Shown: positions 1 to 8,111 of the stretch, one piece after another
Position numbering within the stretch: position 1 is the first letter of the stretch
Layout of the letters: each line of letters starts with the position of its first letter
Notes under the pieces: model-generated
The model's input: only the letters and a program-made list of their open reading frames with translations
What the model was told of the DNA's origin: nothing
The model's database searches: none
NCBI RefSeq assembly: GCF_900105305.1
Contig: NZ_LT629765.1
Location: 2,542,001-2,606,000, forward strand
DNA from: Corynebacterium timonense
GTDB lineage: Bacteria; Actinomycetota; Actinomycetes; Mycobacteriales; Mycobacteriaceae
Direction: 5' to 3'
DNA: 64,000 nt
Position numbers and translations under genes: made by a program

Positions 1-1122
1 CTGCGGCAGCAGGCGCAGCGTCCACGCCGGGGCGACGGCGACGGCGAGGGCGAGCGTGGTGGCGACGGCGGCGGGTGGGCGCACACGGGAGCACAGCCAG
101 CCCAGCCCGATGGCGAGGGGCAGGCGCACCAGCGGGTCCAGTTTGTGCAGATTGCGGACGGGGGCGAGGGGGCCGTCGTAAAGCGGCGTGACAAAGTGCG
201 CGGTGCCGAGCACGAGGAAGCCGAGGCTGAGAAGGAGGACGAAGTAGCCGCGCCACGGCGAGCCGCGGCGCGCCACGCCGACGAGCCCGGCGGCGGCGAC
301 GAGCGTCGTGGCCAGGATGAACACGGGCTCGGTGACAAGCAGGTAGCCGGCGGTGCGCTCGGTGTCGACGAAGGGCGCCCAGCTGGTCGTGCCGCGCAGG
401 ATCTCGACGGGGTTGAGCCACTGCGTGGTCACGGCGGCGGACTCGATGAACTCGAGGAACGGCGGGGAGTAGCGGCCGAGCACGAGCAGCGGGCCGATCC
501 ACCACGCGCTGACGAGGGCGGTGCCCGCCGACCACAGCGCCAGCGGCGCCCACGCGCGGCGCCACGCCAGCAGCACGAAGGCGGGCAGGCACGCGAGGAC
601 GGTGGCGGTGGCGTTGACGGCGCCCATGAGCGCGACCGCGACGAGCGAGGCCGCCACGTTCGGCCGGCGGGAGAGGAGGGGAAGGAGCGTCCACGGGACG
701 AGCGCCACCGGCCAGGCCTCGGAGGAAATGGCGGTGAGCGTGGTCAGGATGCGGGGGCTGAGCGCGTAGGCGAAGGCCGCGGCGACGGCGGGCACGCCTG
801 GGGCGACGCCGACGCGGCGGGCCACGGCGAGCGTGCCGGAGAACGCGAGGCCGAGCAGCAGCGCCCACCACAGGCGCTGCAGCACCCATTCGGGCAGCGG
901 GAGCAGGAAGAACGCGCCCTGCGGGAAGAGGTAGCCGTAGGCCTGGTTCTGGATCTGGCCGAGGGTGAACTGGTCGGTGTAGGCGTGGGTGGCCTGGCTC
1001 AGAAAACCCGCCGGGTCCTGCGTGAGGTCGAACTTCGTGTCCGCGGCCACCCGGCCGGGAGGTTGGAGGAAGCTGAGCAGGGTGAGCACTGCCCAGCCGA
1101 CAACGTGGCCGCGCACGTTCAC
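1..1122 (-). CDS. aftD: Arabinofuranosyltransferase AftD-like, N-terminal part (runs off window)
   Basis: The reading frame is open from a GTG at 1122 to the window edge (374 codons, C-terminal part missing). The translation is a chain of hydrophobic segments and contains the stretch QNQAYGYLFPQGAFFLLPL followed by QRLWWALLLGLAFSG, which I recognise as the luminal loop and next membrane helix of the DUF3367 / AftD family. AftD adds alpha-(1->3)-arabinofuranosyl branches to arabinogalactan and lipoarabinomannan at the outer face of the membrane, using decaprenyl-phosphoarabinose. The next genes (DUF2613, then an LpqI-like lipoprotein) repeat the M. tuberculosis order Rv0236c-Rv0236A-Rv0237, which supports the call. 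The start lies 9 bp after the DUF2613 stop, so the two genes are probably one transcript. Confidence 0.82.
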   Translation of the reverse strand, partial: MNVRGHVVGWAVLTLLSFLQPPGRVAADTKFDLTQDPAGFLSQATHAYTDQFTLGQIQNQAYGYLFPQGAFFLLPLPEWVLQRLWWALLLGLAFSGTLAVARRVGVAPGVPAVAAAFAYALSPRILTTLTAISSEAWPVALVPWTLLPLLSRRPNVAASLVAVALMGAVNATATVLACLPAFVLLAWRRAWAPLALWSAGTALVSAWWIGPLLVLGRYSPPFLEFIESAAVTTQWLNPVEILRGTTSWAPFVDTERTAGYLLVTEPVFILATTLVAAAGLVGVARRGSPWRGYFVLLLSLGFLVLGTAHFVTPLYDGPLAPVRNLHKLDPLVRLPLAIGLGWLCSRVRPPAAVATTLALAVAVAPAWTLRLLPQ

Positions 1123-1131
1123 GCGGCGTGC

Positions 1132-1329
1132 TTACTGGCGCGAGCCGTACTCCGGGCCGCCGAGCACGGCCTGGTCTGCGGGGACGGCGTTGCCGGCGGG
1201 GATGGTGCTCTGGCCGGAGAAGGAGGCGATGCCGATCACGCCGACGGCGCCGAGCATGACGCCGACCACGATGCTGGCCACGAGGGGCGAGACGGTGCGG
1301 CGAAGCAAAGACGGGTTCTCCTGAGACAT
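1132..1329 (-). CDS. DUF2613 small membrane protein
   Basis: This is a 65-residue protein starting MSQENPSLLRRTVSP with one membrane segment around residues 15-35 and a short polar tail ending GGPEYGSRQ. It matches the DUF2613 family (Rv0236A in M. tuberculosis), whose members lie directly upstream of aftD. The function is unknown; the conserved pairing suggests a role with AftD in the envelope. The start ATG is preceded by TAGACT at 1337-1342 with a 7-nt gap, the spacing of a leaderless promoter. It diverges from the LpqI-like gene. Confidence 0.8.
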   Translation of the reverse strand: MSQENPSLLRRTVSPLVASIVVGVMLGAVGVIGIASFSGQSTIPAGNAVPADQAVLGGPEYGSRQ

Positions 1330-1404
1330 GCTGGCGAGTCTAGCAGCGCTAGAGTAGGTATGTTCAGCGCACGCACGGGGCAGGTGACGTGGGAGGTGAG
1401 GCCT

Positions 1405-2547
1405 GTGCGCTACCCGAGGGGGAAGGTTGCTGTCGCGCTCGCCGCGGCCGGCATCGTGGCGGGGTGCGCGGCGGGGGAGGAGCCCGAGCCCATGGTCGAG
1501 CCTGCGGCCCCGTCTCCGTTTGTCGTGGAGCCGCCGCCGAGCGAGGCCGAGGCGCGCGTGCCCGAGGACCTGCGCGCGAAGGTCGCCTCGCTCATGGTGG
1601 TCGGCGTGTCGGACTACGGGCAGGCCCGCGCCGCGCTCGACCAGGGGGTCGGCGGCCTGTTCATCCCGAGTTGGGCGGACCCGGCGCTGTTGACGGAGCC
1701 GGGCCGCGACATCGCCGCCCTGCGCGCCGAGTACCACCACCCCTTCTCCGTCGCGGTGGATTTCGAGGGCGGGCGCGTGCAGCGCCACAGCGAGGTTTTT
1801 GGCACGTGGATGGCGCCGCGCGATCTCGCCGCGCAGCCCCCTCAGGTGATCCGGGGGACCGGCTACGACATCGGCCGCGCGCTGCGCGCCCGCGGCGTGA
1901 ACGTGGATTACGCCCCGGTGCTCGACGTTGACGTCTCCGACATGGAGATCGTGGGCGACCGCGCGTTCAGCGGCGACCCCCAGGAGGTGGCCCGGGTGGC
2001 CGAGCTGTTCTCGCAGGGGCTTATCGACGCCGGGGTGACGCCCACCTTCAAGCACTTTCCCGGCCACGGCCGCGCCTCGGGCGATACCCACCTGGCGTTG
2101 TCCGTCACCCCGCCGCTGGGGGAGCTGCACGGGCTGGACCTCGTGCCCTACGGCCCGGCGCTGGAGAGCTTCCCCGCGGCGAGCGTGATGGTGGGGCACA
2201 TGATCGTGCCAGGCCTGGGCGCCGAGGGCGTGCCCAGTTCTCTCAACCCCGAGGCGTACCGCATCCTGCGCGAGGGCGACTACCCCGGCGGGGTGCCCTT
2301 CGACGGCGTCGCCATCACGGACGACCTGTCGGGGATGCGGGGGCTGCTCGATTACGCTCCGACGGCGGAGGCCGTGGAACGAGCCATCGCCGCTGGTGCG
2401 GACCAGGCGCTGTGGTCCTCGGGGGCGGACGTGGCGGGCATCATCGACAGGGTGACCGCCGCGACGGCGCAGGGCGCGATCCCGGCGGAGCGCATCGACG
2501 AGGCGGCGGTGCGGTGCCAGGAGCAGCTCCTCGAGGTCGGCTTGTAG
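1405..2547 (+). CDS. lpqI: Glycoside hydrolase family 3 lipoprotein, LpqI/NagZ-like
   Basis: A GH3 beta-N-acetylglucosaminidase-type lipoprotein of 380 residues. The N-terminus is a lipoprotein signal with lipobox IVAGC, so the mature protein would be lipid-anchored outside the membrane. The NagZ signature KHFPGHGRASGDTH (acid/base His region) is at 2051-2092 and AITDDLSG, carrying the nucleophile Asp, near 2311-2334; RGVNVDYAPVLDVD is also typical. It probably releases GlcNAc from peptidoglycan fragments during wall recycling, as reported for LpqI. I chose GTG 1405 because GGGAGG (1391-1396) lies 8 nt upstream; GTG 1396 and ATG 1360 are alternatives. The frame is open far upstream, but that part is antisense to aftD/DUF2613 and is not coding. 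Synteny with Rv0237 supports the call. Confidence 0.85.
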   Translation: MRYPRGKVAVALAAAGIVAGCAAGEEPEPMVEPAAPSPFVVEPPPSEAEARVPEDLRAKVASLMVVGVSDYGQARAALDQGVGGLFIPSWADPALLTEPGRDIAALRAEYHHPFSVAVDFEGGRVQRHSEVFGTWMAPRDLAAQPPQVIRGTGYDIGRALRARGVNVDYAPVLDVDVSDMEIVGDRAFSGDPQEVARVAELFSQGLIDAGVTPTFKHFPGHGRASGDTHLALSVTPPLGELHGLDLVPYGPALESFPAASVMVGHMIVPGLGAEGVPSSLNPEAYRILREGDYPGGVPFDGVAITDDLSGMRGLLDYAPTAEAVERAIAAGADQALWSSGADVAGIIDRVTAATAQGAIPAERIDEAAVRCQEQLLEVGL

Positions 2548-2594
2548 GGGCACCGGGTATGCCCCGCGGGGGTAGCCCAATTACCCTAGGCAAG

Positions 2595-4301
2595 GTGAGT
2601 AGCGTAAACGATTCTTCGGGTCAGAGGCCGGGTCAGGGGCAGGGCGGCGGCCGCGCGGGGCGGATCGCCCTCGGCGTCGTCGTGGGCGTGTTCGCAGTAG
2701 CGCTCACCGTCTACCTCGCGGACCTTGCGATGAACCGCGGCACCGTGCCCCGCGGCACGACGGTGGGGGGCGTGTCCATCGGGGGCATGACTCAGGACGA
2801 GGCGGTGGCGGAGCTCGAGAGCGAGCTCGGCTCGTCCGCGCAGGAACCCGTCACGGTGCGGGCGGCGGAGCTGACCGCCGAGGTCGTCCCGGCGACGGCG
2901 GGTCTGGGCATCGACTGGCGCGCCACGGTCGAGGCCGCCGGCGTGGAGTCGGCCAACCCCTTCAGCAGGCTGGCGAACCTGTTTCGCACCCGCGAGATCG
3001 ACGTGGTGCCCACCGTCGACGACTCCCAGCTGAGTCCCGAGCTGGACCGCGTACGCGGCGAGCTGCACGCCGACCCGGTCGACGGCTCCATCGCGATCGA
3101 GGGGGGCGAGGCGAAGGTCACGGACCCGGTTCTTGGCCAGGAGGTCGAGCGCGCCGAGCTGAAGGAGCGCCTGACCACCGGTTGGCTCGACCCGGAGGGC
3201 GTCGAGGTGGAGCCGGAGGTGCTGCAGCCGGCGATCAACGAGGACGTGATCTCCGCCGCGATGGACGGCCCCGTCAAGGAGGCGCTGTCCGGCCCGCTGA
3301 CGCTGCGCGGGCGCGACGACGTTGACGCCGTGGTGGCCACGGAACAGATCGGCGAGGTGGTGCAGTTCCCGAACGTCGAGGGGCGCATCGAGCCCGAGGT
3401 CAACCGGGAGCGCGCCGCCGAGATCTTCGGCGAGCAGCTCGCTCCGACCGTGACCGAGATGAAAAACGCCCGCGTGCTCCCCGGCGGCGGCGTCGAGCCG
3501 AGCCAGGACGGCATCGTGGTGGACTGGGAAGTGACTCTCGACGGCGTCGAGGAACGCCTCCTCGGCCCGGCCGAGCGCACGTGGGACGCGGAGTACAAGG
3601 AGGTGGCGGCCGACTTCACCACCGAGGAGGCCGAGAATGCCACCTTCGACGAGGTCGCCGGCAGCTTCACCACGAGCGGCTTCAACGCGGCTTCGGGCAC
3701 GAACATCCGGCTCGTGGCCAGCACGGTCAACGGCGCGATTGTGAACCCGGGCGAGACGTTCTCGCTGAACGGCTACACGGGCCCGCGCGGCACGGCGCAG
3801 GGCTACGTCGAGTCGGGCATCATCCTCGACGGGCGCGCGGACACGGCCGTGGGCGGCGGCATCTCTCAGTTTGCTACGACGCTGTTCAACGCCGCCTACT
3901 TCGCAGGCATGACCGATGTGGCCAGCACGCCGCACTCCTATTACATCTCCCGCTACCCGGCGGGCCGCGAGGCGACGGTGTACGAGGGCGCGATTGACCT
4001 GCAGTTCCGCAACGATTCGCCCTACCCGGTGAAGATCACCGCCAGCGTCGGCGCCAACGACCTCACGGTGAGCCTGATGGGCGTGAAGACGTACAACGTG
4101 GAGTCCATCAACGGCGGCCGGTGGGCCTACACCCAGCCGCGGCAGCAGACGGTGACCGGCCCCGGCTGTGCGCCGTCGTCAGGCGCGCCGGGCTTTACGA
4201 CGTCCGACACCCGCATCGTCTCCGACCTCGCAGGCAAGGAGCTCTCCCGCGAGACCACGACGACGGTCTACGACCCGCAGCCGATTATCACCTGCGGGTA
4301 G
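2595..4301 (+). CDS. VanW family protein with YoaR-like peptidoglycan-binding domain
   Basis: The protein has 568 residues. It has a short basic N-terminus, one transmembrane segment around residues 20-40 and a long extracellular part. The middle resembles the YoaR-like putative peptidoglycan-binding domain (PG_binding_4). The C-terminal third is a VanW domain, recognisable by NPGETFSLNGYTGPR and the GGGISQFATTLFNAAYFAG stretch near 3850-3912. The exact role of VanW proteins is unknown; they occur at the surface of Gram-positive bacteria. GTG 2595 is chosen because TACCCT (2582-2587) sits 7 nt upstream as a leaderless -10 element, and upstream codons run into the end of the LpqI-like gene. 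Confidence 0.85.
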   Translation: MSSVNDSSGQRPGQGQGGGRAGRIALGVVVGVFAVALTVYLADLAMNRGTVPRGTTVGGVSIGGMTQDEAVAELESELGSSAQEPVTVRAAELTAEVVPATAGLGIDWRATVEAAGVESANPFSRLANLFRTREIDVVPTVDDSQLSPELDRVRGELHADPVDGSIAIEGGEAKVTDPVLGQEVERAELKERLTTGWLDPEGVEVEPEVLQPAINEDVISAAMDGPVKEALSGPLTLRGRDDVDAVVATEQIGEVVQFPNVEGRIEPEVNRERAAEIFGEQLAPTVTEMKNARVLPGGGVEPSQDGIVVDWEVTLDGVEERLLGPAERTWDAEYKEVAADFTTEEAENATFDEVAGSFTTSGFNAASGTNIRLVASTVNGAIVNPGETFSLNGYTGPRGTAQGYVESGIILDGRADTAVGGGISQFATTLFNAAYFAGMTDVASTPHSYYISRYPAGREATVYEGAIDLQFRNDSPYPVKITASVGANDLTVSLMGVKTYNVESINGGRWAYTQPRQQTVTGPGCAPSSGAPGFTTSDTRIVSDLAGKELSRETTTTVYDPQPIITCG

Positions 4302-4425
4302 CACCGCCCCGGCCCAAAGTCTCGCATCCGAGACACCCGGTGTGTTCTGCCTCATGTAATTGTGGAAATTGTTGGCTAAGTTACATCACAACCTGGCCAA
4401 CGATCATATGACGGAGGTACGCGCC

Positions 4426-5760
4426 ATGGCCATCGCGACCGGCACGACCACCACGAACCGCCCCGGCCCCACCGGGACCGGTGCCTGGCGCATGTTTGTC
4501 TACAGCGCCATCGGCGCGTTCGTGTTCTTTTTCCCGGTGACCTACAAGGACAAGAAGTCCATCCCCCTAGACCACATGGTCACCTTCATCCGCGACAACT
4601 TCGGCGTCGTGGTGCCCTGGTTCATCCTCGCCCTCGCCGGCTACGGCGTGTGGCGCTCCTTCGCCGGCCGCGCGTGGCAGGAGGGGCCGCTGAAGGCGAC
4701 CTTCGCCGTCCTCAACGTCGTGGGCCTCATCGTCGCCGCGCTCACCGTGGTGAACGCGCTGCCGTGGGTGCTGGGCGAGGAGGACCTCGTGCCGTTCCTC
4801 TGGAACAAGATCGCGGTGCCGGTGGGCCTCATCGTCCCTATCGGCGGGGCGTTCCTTGCCTTCCTCATCGGCTTCGGTCTTCTCGAGTTCGTCGGCGTGC
4901 TCATGCAGCCGGTCATGCGCCCGCTGTGGCGCACCCCGGGCCGCTCGGCGATTGACGCGGTCGCCTCCTTCGTCGGCTCCTACTCGCTGGGCATCCTCGT
5001 CACCGACCGCGTCTACCAGCAGGGTGGCTACACCGCGCGCGAGGCGGCCGTCATCGCCACAGGCTTTTCGACGGTTTCCGCGGCCTTCATGGTCATCGTG
5101 GCCAAGCAGCTCGACCTCATGGAGCACTGGGGCACCTACTTCTGGGTCACCCTTGCGGTCACCTTCGCCGTCACGGCGATCACGGTGCACCTGCCCCCGC
5201 TGCGCCTCATCCCCGACACCTACCACCCCGAGGCCACCCCTGACCCGGAGCAGCCCGTCACCGGCAGCCGGCTGAAGGCGGCCTGGAACGCGGCGCTGCA
5301 GACCCTCGAAAAGGTCCCCTCCCTGCCGGTGCTGGTGTGGCAGAACCTGCGCGACGGCGTGCGCCTCGCCGCGGCGATCGTCCCCTCGATCCTGTCCGTC
5401 GGCCTGATCGGCCTCCTGCTCGCGCGCTTCACCCCGGTCTTTGAGTGGATCGGCTACCTGTTCTACCCGTTCGCCGCGCTGGTGCAGCTGCCCGAGCCGC
5501 TCTTGGCGGGCAAGGCCGCCGCGATGGGCATCGCCGAGATGTTCCTCCCCGCCACCGCCGTCGCCGGCTCGGAGTCGATGGTGCTGAAGTTCGTCATCGG
5601 CGTCGTCGCGGTCTCCGCGATCATCTTCTTCTCCGCGATGGTGCCGTGCATCATGGCCACGAAGATCCCGCTCAAGCTCTGGCAGCTGGTGGCCATCTGG
5701 TTCGAGCGCGTCGCGCTCACCATCCTCATCGCGACCCCGATCGCGCACCTGCTGTTCTGA
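4426..5760 (+). CDS. YjiH-type nucleoside-recognition (Gate) domain membrane protein
   Basis: A polytopic membrane protein of 444 residues. Two blocks of hydrophobic helices, roughly residues 20-250 and 310-440, are separated by a hydrophilic loop containing the HPEATPDPEQPVTGSR stretch. The arrangement and the segment GSYSLGILVTDRVYQQGGY with FPFAALVQLPEPLLAGKAAA fit the Gate-domain family that includes E. coli YjiH, whose substrate is not established. ATG 4426 is preferred over ATG 4408 because ACGGAGGT (4411-4418) lies 7-8 nt before it. It stands alone between the VanW gene and a terminator at 5779. Confidence 0.75.
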   Translation: MAIATGTTTTNRPGPTGTGAWRMFVYSAIGAFVFFFPVTYKDKKSIPLDHMVTFIRDNFGVVVPWFILALAGYGVWRSFAGRAWQEGPLKATFAVLNVVGLIVAALTVVNALPWVLGEEDLVPFLWNKIAVPVGLIVPIGGAFLAFLIGFGLLEFVGVLMQPVMRPLWRTPGRSAIDAVASFVGSYSLGILVTDRVYQQGGYTAREAAVIATGFSTVSAAFMVIVAKQLDLMEHWGTYFWVTLAVTFAVTAITVHLPPLRLIPDTYHPEATPDPEQPVTGSRLKAAWNAALQTLEKVPSLPVLVWQNLRDGVRLAAAIVPSILSVGLIGLLLARFTPVFEWIGYLFYPFAALVQLPEPLLAGKAAAMGIAEMFLPATAVAGSESMVLKFVIGVVAVSAIIFFSAMVPCIMATKIPLKLWQLVAIWFERVALTILIATPIAHLLF

Positions 5761-5778
5761 CGCCCCCGCGCTCCGCCG

Positions 5779-5805
5779 CCGCACCCCCGTGGGGTGCGGT
5801 TTTTG
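5779..5805 (+). terminator. Rho-independent terminator after the YjiH-type gene
   Basis: CCGCACCCC (5779-5787) and GGGGTGCGG (5791-5799) form a 9-bp stem with a 3-nt loop, followed by a T-rich run (GTTTTTGTT would start directly after the stem). Confidence 0.9.
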
Positions 5806-5823
5806 TTGTGCCCCAGCGCGGTG

Positions 5824-5852
5824 TTGCAATAGACAAAGCGGTCTAATAGGAT
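5824..5852 (+). promoter_or_regulatory. Sigma-A-type promoter with an McbR box filling the spacer
   Basis: TTGCAA (5824-5829) and TAGGAT (5847-5852) have a 17-nt spacer. The spacer contains TAGACAAAGCGGTCTA (5830-5845), an exact match to the corynebacterial McbR operator TAGAC-N6-GTCTA. McbR is the TetR-family repressor of methionine and cysteine genes in C. glutamicum and is released by S-adenosylhomocysteine. A repressor bound here would cover both promoter elements. The predicted transcript start is near 5859, exactly at the beginning of the riboswitch-like leader. Confidence 0.82.
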
Positions 5853-5860
5853 CGGGGGCG

Positions 5861-5971
5861 CGATCACGAAGCCCGACGTTCACAGCCTCCCGGCTCGTCG
5901 GCTGGCAACCGCGCTCATCGCGCACGGTGCCCCCGGGAGAAGATCGGCCGGCGTCGGCAACCGCGCGCCGG
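5861..5971 (+). promoter_or_regulatory. SAM-IV-like riboswitch in the leader of an unknown gene
   Basis: The leader holds a P1 stem CGATC (5861-5865) / GATCG (5942-5946), the SAM-I/SAM-IV core box CTGGCAACC (5902-5910), the partner GGTGC (5926-5930) and CCCCGGGAGAAGATC just before the closing of P1. The ACGAAG sequence after the first P1 strand and the downstream hairpin CCGGCG (5948-5953) / CGCCGG (5966-5971) also fit the SAM-IV architecture common in actinobacteria. The Shine-Dalgarno of the next gene is only 14 nt further on, which would suit translational control. Class assignment is by eye; a SAM-I/IV variant is possible. Confidence 0.68.
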
Positions 5972-5996
5972 AAGTGCGATTCACCAAGGAGCAGCC

Positions 5997-6566
5997 ATGT
6001 CCCTCGACATGTCGACTTTTCTGTCCTCTGACCACCCCAACGACTGGACTCCCGCCACGTTCAACAATCTGAACGTGGTGACCCTGACTTTCTCCGCCGG
6101 CGGAGAAAGCATCGTGCGGGAGTTCGCTTCCCCGCTGGCCGCGCTCTCGCTCATGCGCGAAATGGGATTCGACTTCGAGTTCTCGCCGTCGCGCAACGCG
6201 GTGCGCACAAGGGCCGGTGACGTCATCCTCCTGCCCACGCTTGACAAACCCCGTGTCCGTGTGGAGCCGAGCAAGTGCACCCTCGTGGCGAAGGGGCACA
6301 AGCCGCACTGGGGCCCAGCGTTGCGGGCGGCGAACGGCCCAGCCGACGCCTGGGCGCCCGTGGTCGTGCTCAGCGTCGAGGGGACCAAGGTGACTCTCGC
6401 CACCCCTGACGGGGAGATGGTCATCTACGACCACGGGGGGCAGTGGATGGAGGAGCGGCTCGAATACAACGCTGAGTGGGGCATGCTGCGCGGGCCGAGG
6501 GACGACTCGGGTCGACGTACCGCCTTCTGGATCTCCCGCACCCCCATTACGCCGTGCACCGCCTAA
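5997..6566 (+). CDS. Unknown protein under predicted McbR and SAM-riboswitch control
   Basis: A soluble protein of 189 residues that I do not recognise. No signal peptide or membrane segment is visible. The first part (NLNVVTLTFSAGGESIVREF) looks like beta strands; later come several charged turns, a VVVLSVEGTKVTLATPDG stretch and few cysteines (one near residue 98, one near the C-terminus). The start has AAGGAG (5986-5991) five nt before ATG. The promoter with an McbR box and the SAM-IV-like leader predict expression when SAM and SAH are low, so a role in methionine, SAM or sulfur metabolism is likely by inference only. It converges with, and overlaps by 4 bp, the CPBP protease gene. Confidence 0.8.
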   Translation: MSLDMSTFLSSDHPNDWTPATFNNLNVVTLTFSAGGESIVREFASPLAALSLMREMGFDFEFSPSRNAVRTRAGDVILLPTLDKPRVRVEPSKCTLVAKGHKPHWGPALRAANGPADAWAPVVVLSVEGTKVTLATPDGEMVIYDHGGQWMEERLEYNAEWGMLRGPRDDSGRRTAFWISRTPITPCTA

Positions 6567-7270
6567 CCGGGTAGGACGACGATCAGGCTGGCCAGGGCGT
6601 TGTTCACGGCATGGATGATCACCGGTGCGGTGAGCGTCCCAAACCACAGGCGCGCCATGATCAGGGAAGCGCTGGTGAAGATGAGGTAGACCATGGCCGC
6701 GGGGCTCACGTGGGCCACCGTGAACGCCAGAATGACAATGCCCGCCGCCAGCCACATGGGAAGGTGCCGCCCCAGCCAGTCCAGAAGGACGCGGCGGAAC
6801 ACAACTTCCTCCAGCAGCGGCACCGCAACCGTCACGCACGCGACCAACGTCACGACTAGTGGCAGCGGAAGGATGAGACCGTCTGCAGTGGCGGATGACG
6901 GGTCGGCGCTGAGCCCGAGCAGATGCCCCAGGGAGCTCGCGCCGACCGCACCCACGACCACTGTCAGCGGAATCCACCACAGCAGATGCCACAGAGAATG
7001 CGCCGGCGCGACGAAACCGAGTTCGCGGCGGCCCCACCCGCAGCTGCGCCGGAAACCGATGTAGCCTATCCCGAATCCGGTGAGTGTGGCCCCGAGCATT
7101 ACCCCCAGGGCTATGAGTGCACCCCGGTCGAGGTTGAAGGGCTCCGCAAGGTAACTCAAACCGAGGCCGAGCATGAACGCTCCGGCGACGGTGCCGAGCG
7201 CGAGAGCGGCGGCCCACGCGACGTGGCGCAGCGTGGGAAGCGGGTGCAGGGGACCTCGGAGACGAGGCAC
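6563..7270 (-). CDS. CPBP family intramembrane metalloprotease (CAAX protease-like)
   Basis: A 235-residue membrane protein with about seven or eight hydrophobic segments. It carries the three CPBP/Abi motifs in order: EEVVFRR (about residues 154-160), FTVAHV and HAVNNALA near the C-terminus. These residues bind zinc and catalyse cleavage within the membrane in type II CAAX prenyl proteases; bacterial members cut other substrates or act in bacteriocin immunity. GTG 7270 is chosen because AGGAGG (7277-7282) lies 6 nt upstream; GTG 7285 lies upstream of that ribosome site and is unlikely. The substrate cannot be told from the sequence. Confidence 0.88.
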   Translation of the reverse strand: MPRLRGPLHPLPTLRHVAWAAALALGTVAGAFMLGLGLSYLAEPFNLDRGALIALGVMLGATLTGFGIGYIGFRRSCGWGRRELGFVAPAHSLWHLLWWIPLTVVVGAVGASSLGHLLGLSADPSSATADGLILPLPLVVTLVACVTVAVPLLEEVVFRRVLLDWLGRHLPMWLAAGIVILAFTVAHVSPAAMVYLIFTSASLIMARLWFGTLTAPVIIHAVNNALASLIVVLPG

Positions 7271-7364
7271 TGATTTCCTCCTCACTGGGAATCGACGACG
7301 TCGTCTATATCCCGGACGCTACGTGCGTGAAGAGAGAAGCGGGCATTCCCCCTGGGGGAAGAAG

Positions 7365-7438
7365 TGGAGCCGGCGACGAGAATCGAACTCGCACTCTCAG
7401 CTTGGGAAGCTGATGTTCTACCACTAAACTACGCCGGC
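7365..7438 (-). tRNA. tRNA-Gly (anticodon CCC)
   Basis: On the minus strand GCCGGCG starts the acceptor stem at 7438 and pairs with CGCCGGC near the 3' end, followed by discriminator T and an encoded CCA (7365-7367). The anticodon arm reads TCAGC-TTCCCAA-GCTGA, giving anticodon CCC. The T arm contains the standard GTTCGATTC. U73 and the G1-C72 pair suit a glycine tRNA. Confidence 0.93.
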
Positions 7439-7503
7439 AATGCAGGCAATGCTAGCACCTGGCGGCTCGTGAACGAAAACGGCCTCCCGCTACACTGAAC
7501 GAC

Positions 7504-8067
7504 GTGCTTCTTTCAGATCATGACATCCGCGATGCCCTCGCGGCCGGGCGCCTCGGCATCGACCCGTACGATGCGGGATTGGTTCAGCCGTCGTCAGTCG
7601 ACGTGCGCATGGACAGGTTCTTCCGGGTGTTCAACAACTCGAAGTACACCCACATCGACCCGAAGCTGGAGATGGAGGACCTGACCACGCTTGTCGAGGT
7701 GCCGGAGGGGGAGGCGTTTGTGCTCCACCCGGGCGAGTTCATCCTGGGCTCCACCCTGGAGAAGTTCACCCTCCCCAACGACCTGGCGGGGCGCTTGGAG
7801 GGCAAGAGCTCGCTGGGCCGGCTTGGTCTGCTGACGCACTCCACCGCGGGGTTTATTGATCCAGGCTTCTCCGGCTACATCACCCTGGAGTTGTCGAACG
7901 TGGCTAACCTGCCCATCACCCTGTGGCCGGGCATGAAGGTGGGCCAGCTCGCGCTGTTCCGGTTGACCTCGCCCGCCGAGGTGCCCTACGGCACGGGGGC
8001 GCTGGGCTCGAAGTACCAGGGCCAGCGCGGGCCGACGCCGTCGAAGGCGTACTTGAACTTCCGCTGA
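7504..8067 (+). CDS. dcd: dCTP deaminase (probably bifunctional dCTP deaminase/dUTPase)
   Basis: The protein has 187 residues, close to the usual Dcd length. It converts dCTP to dUTP; the actinobacterial form (Rv0321) also hydrolyses dUTP to dUMP for thymidylate synthesis. Conserved blocks [26 protein letters not shown] and [17 protein letters not shown] are present, and the C-terminus [16 protein letters not shown] is the typical lid. The next gene encodes UDP-glucose dehydrogenase, as in M. tuberculosis (dcd-udgA). TACACT (7491-7496) is 7 nt before the GTG start, so the transcript is probably leaderless. Confidence 0.95.
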   Translation: MLLSDHDIRDALAAGRLGIDPYDAGLVQPSSVDVRMDRFFRVFNNSKYTHIDPKLEMEDLTTLVEVPEGEAFVLHPGEFILGSTLEKFTLPNDLAGRLEGKSSLGRLGLLTHSTAGFIDPGFSGYITLELSNVANLPITLWPGMKVGQLALFRLTSPAEVPYGTGALGSKYQGQRGPTPSKAYLNFR

Positions 8068-8111
8068 TTCTCCCCCGGCGAAGTGCCCGCCCGCGTGCGA
8101 TGATGGGGCGC

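Noticed and set aside
1132-2580. 482-codon minus-strand frame opposite the LpqI-like gene
   Set aside because: Only its last 65 codons (DUF2613) show family features and a promoter; the rest is an antisense shadow typical of GC-rich DNA.
7345-7361. Terminator after tRNA-Gly (TTCCCCCTGGGGGAA)
   Set aside because: The palindrome is perfect but very short-looped and lacks a T run on the minus strand, so I left it out as a feature.
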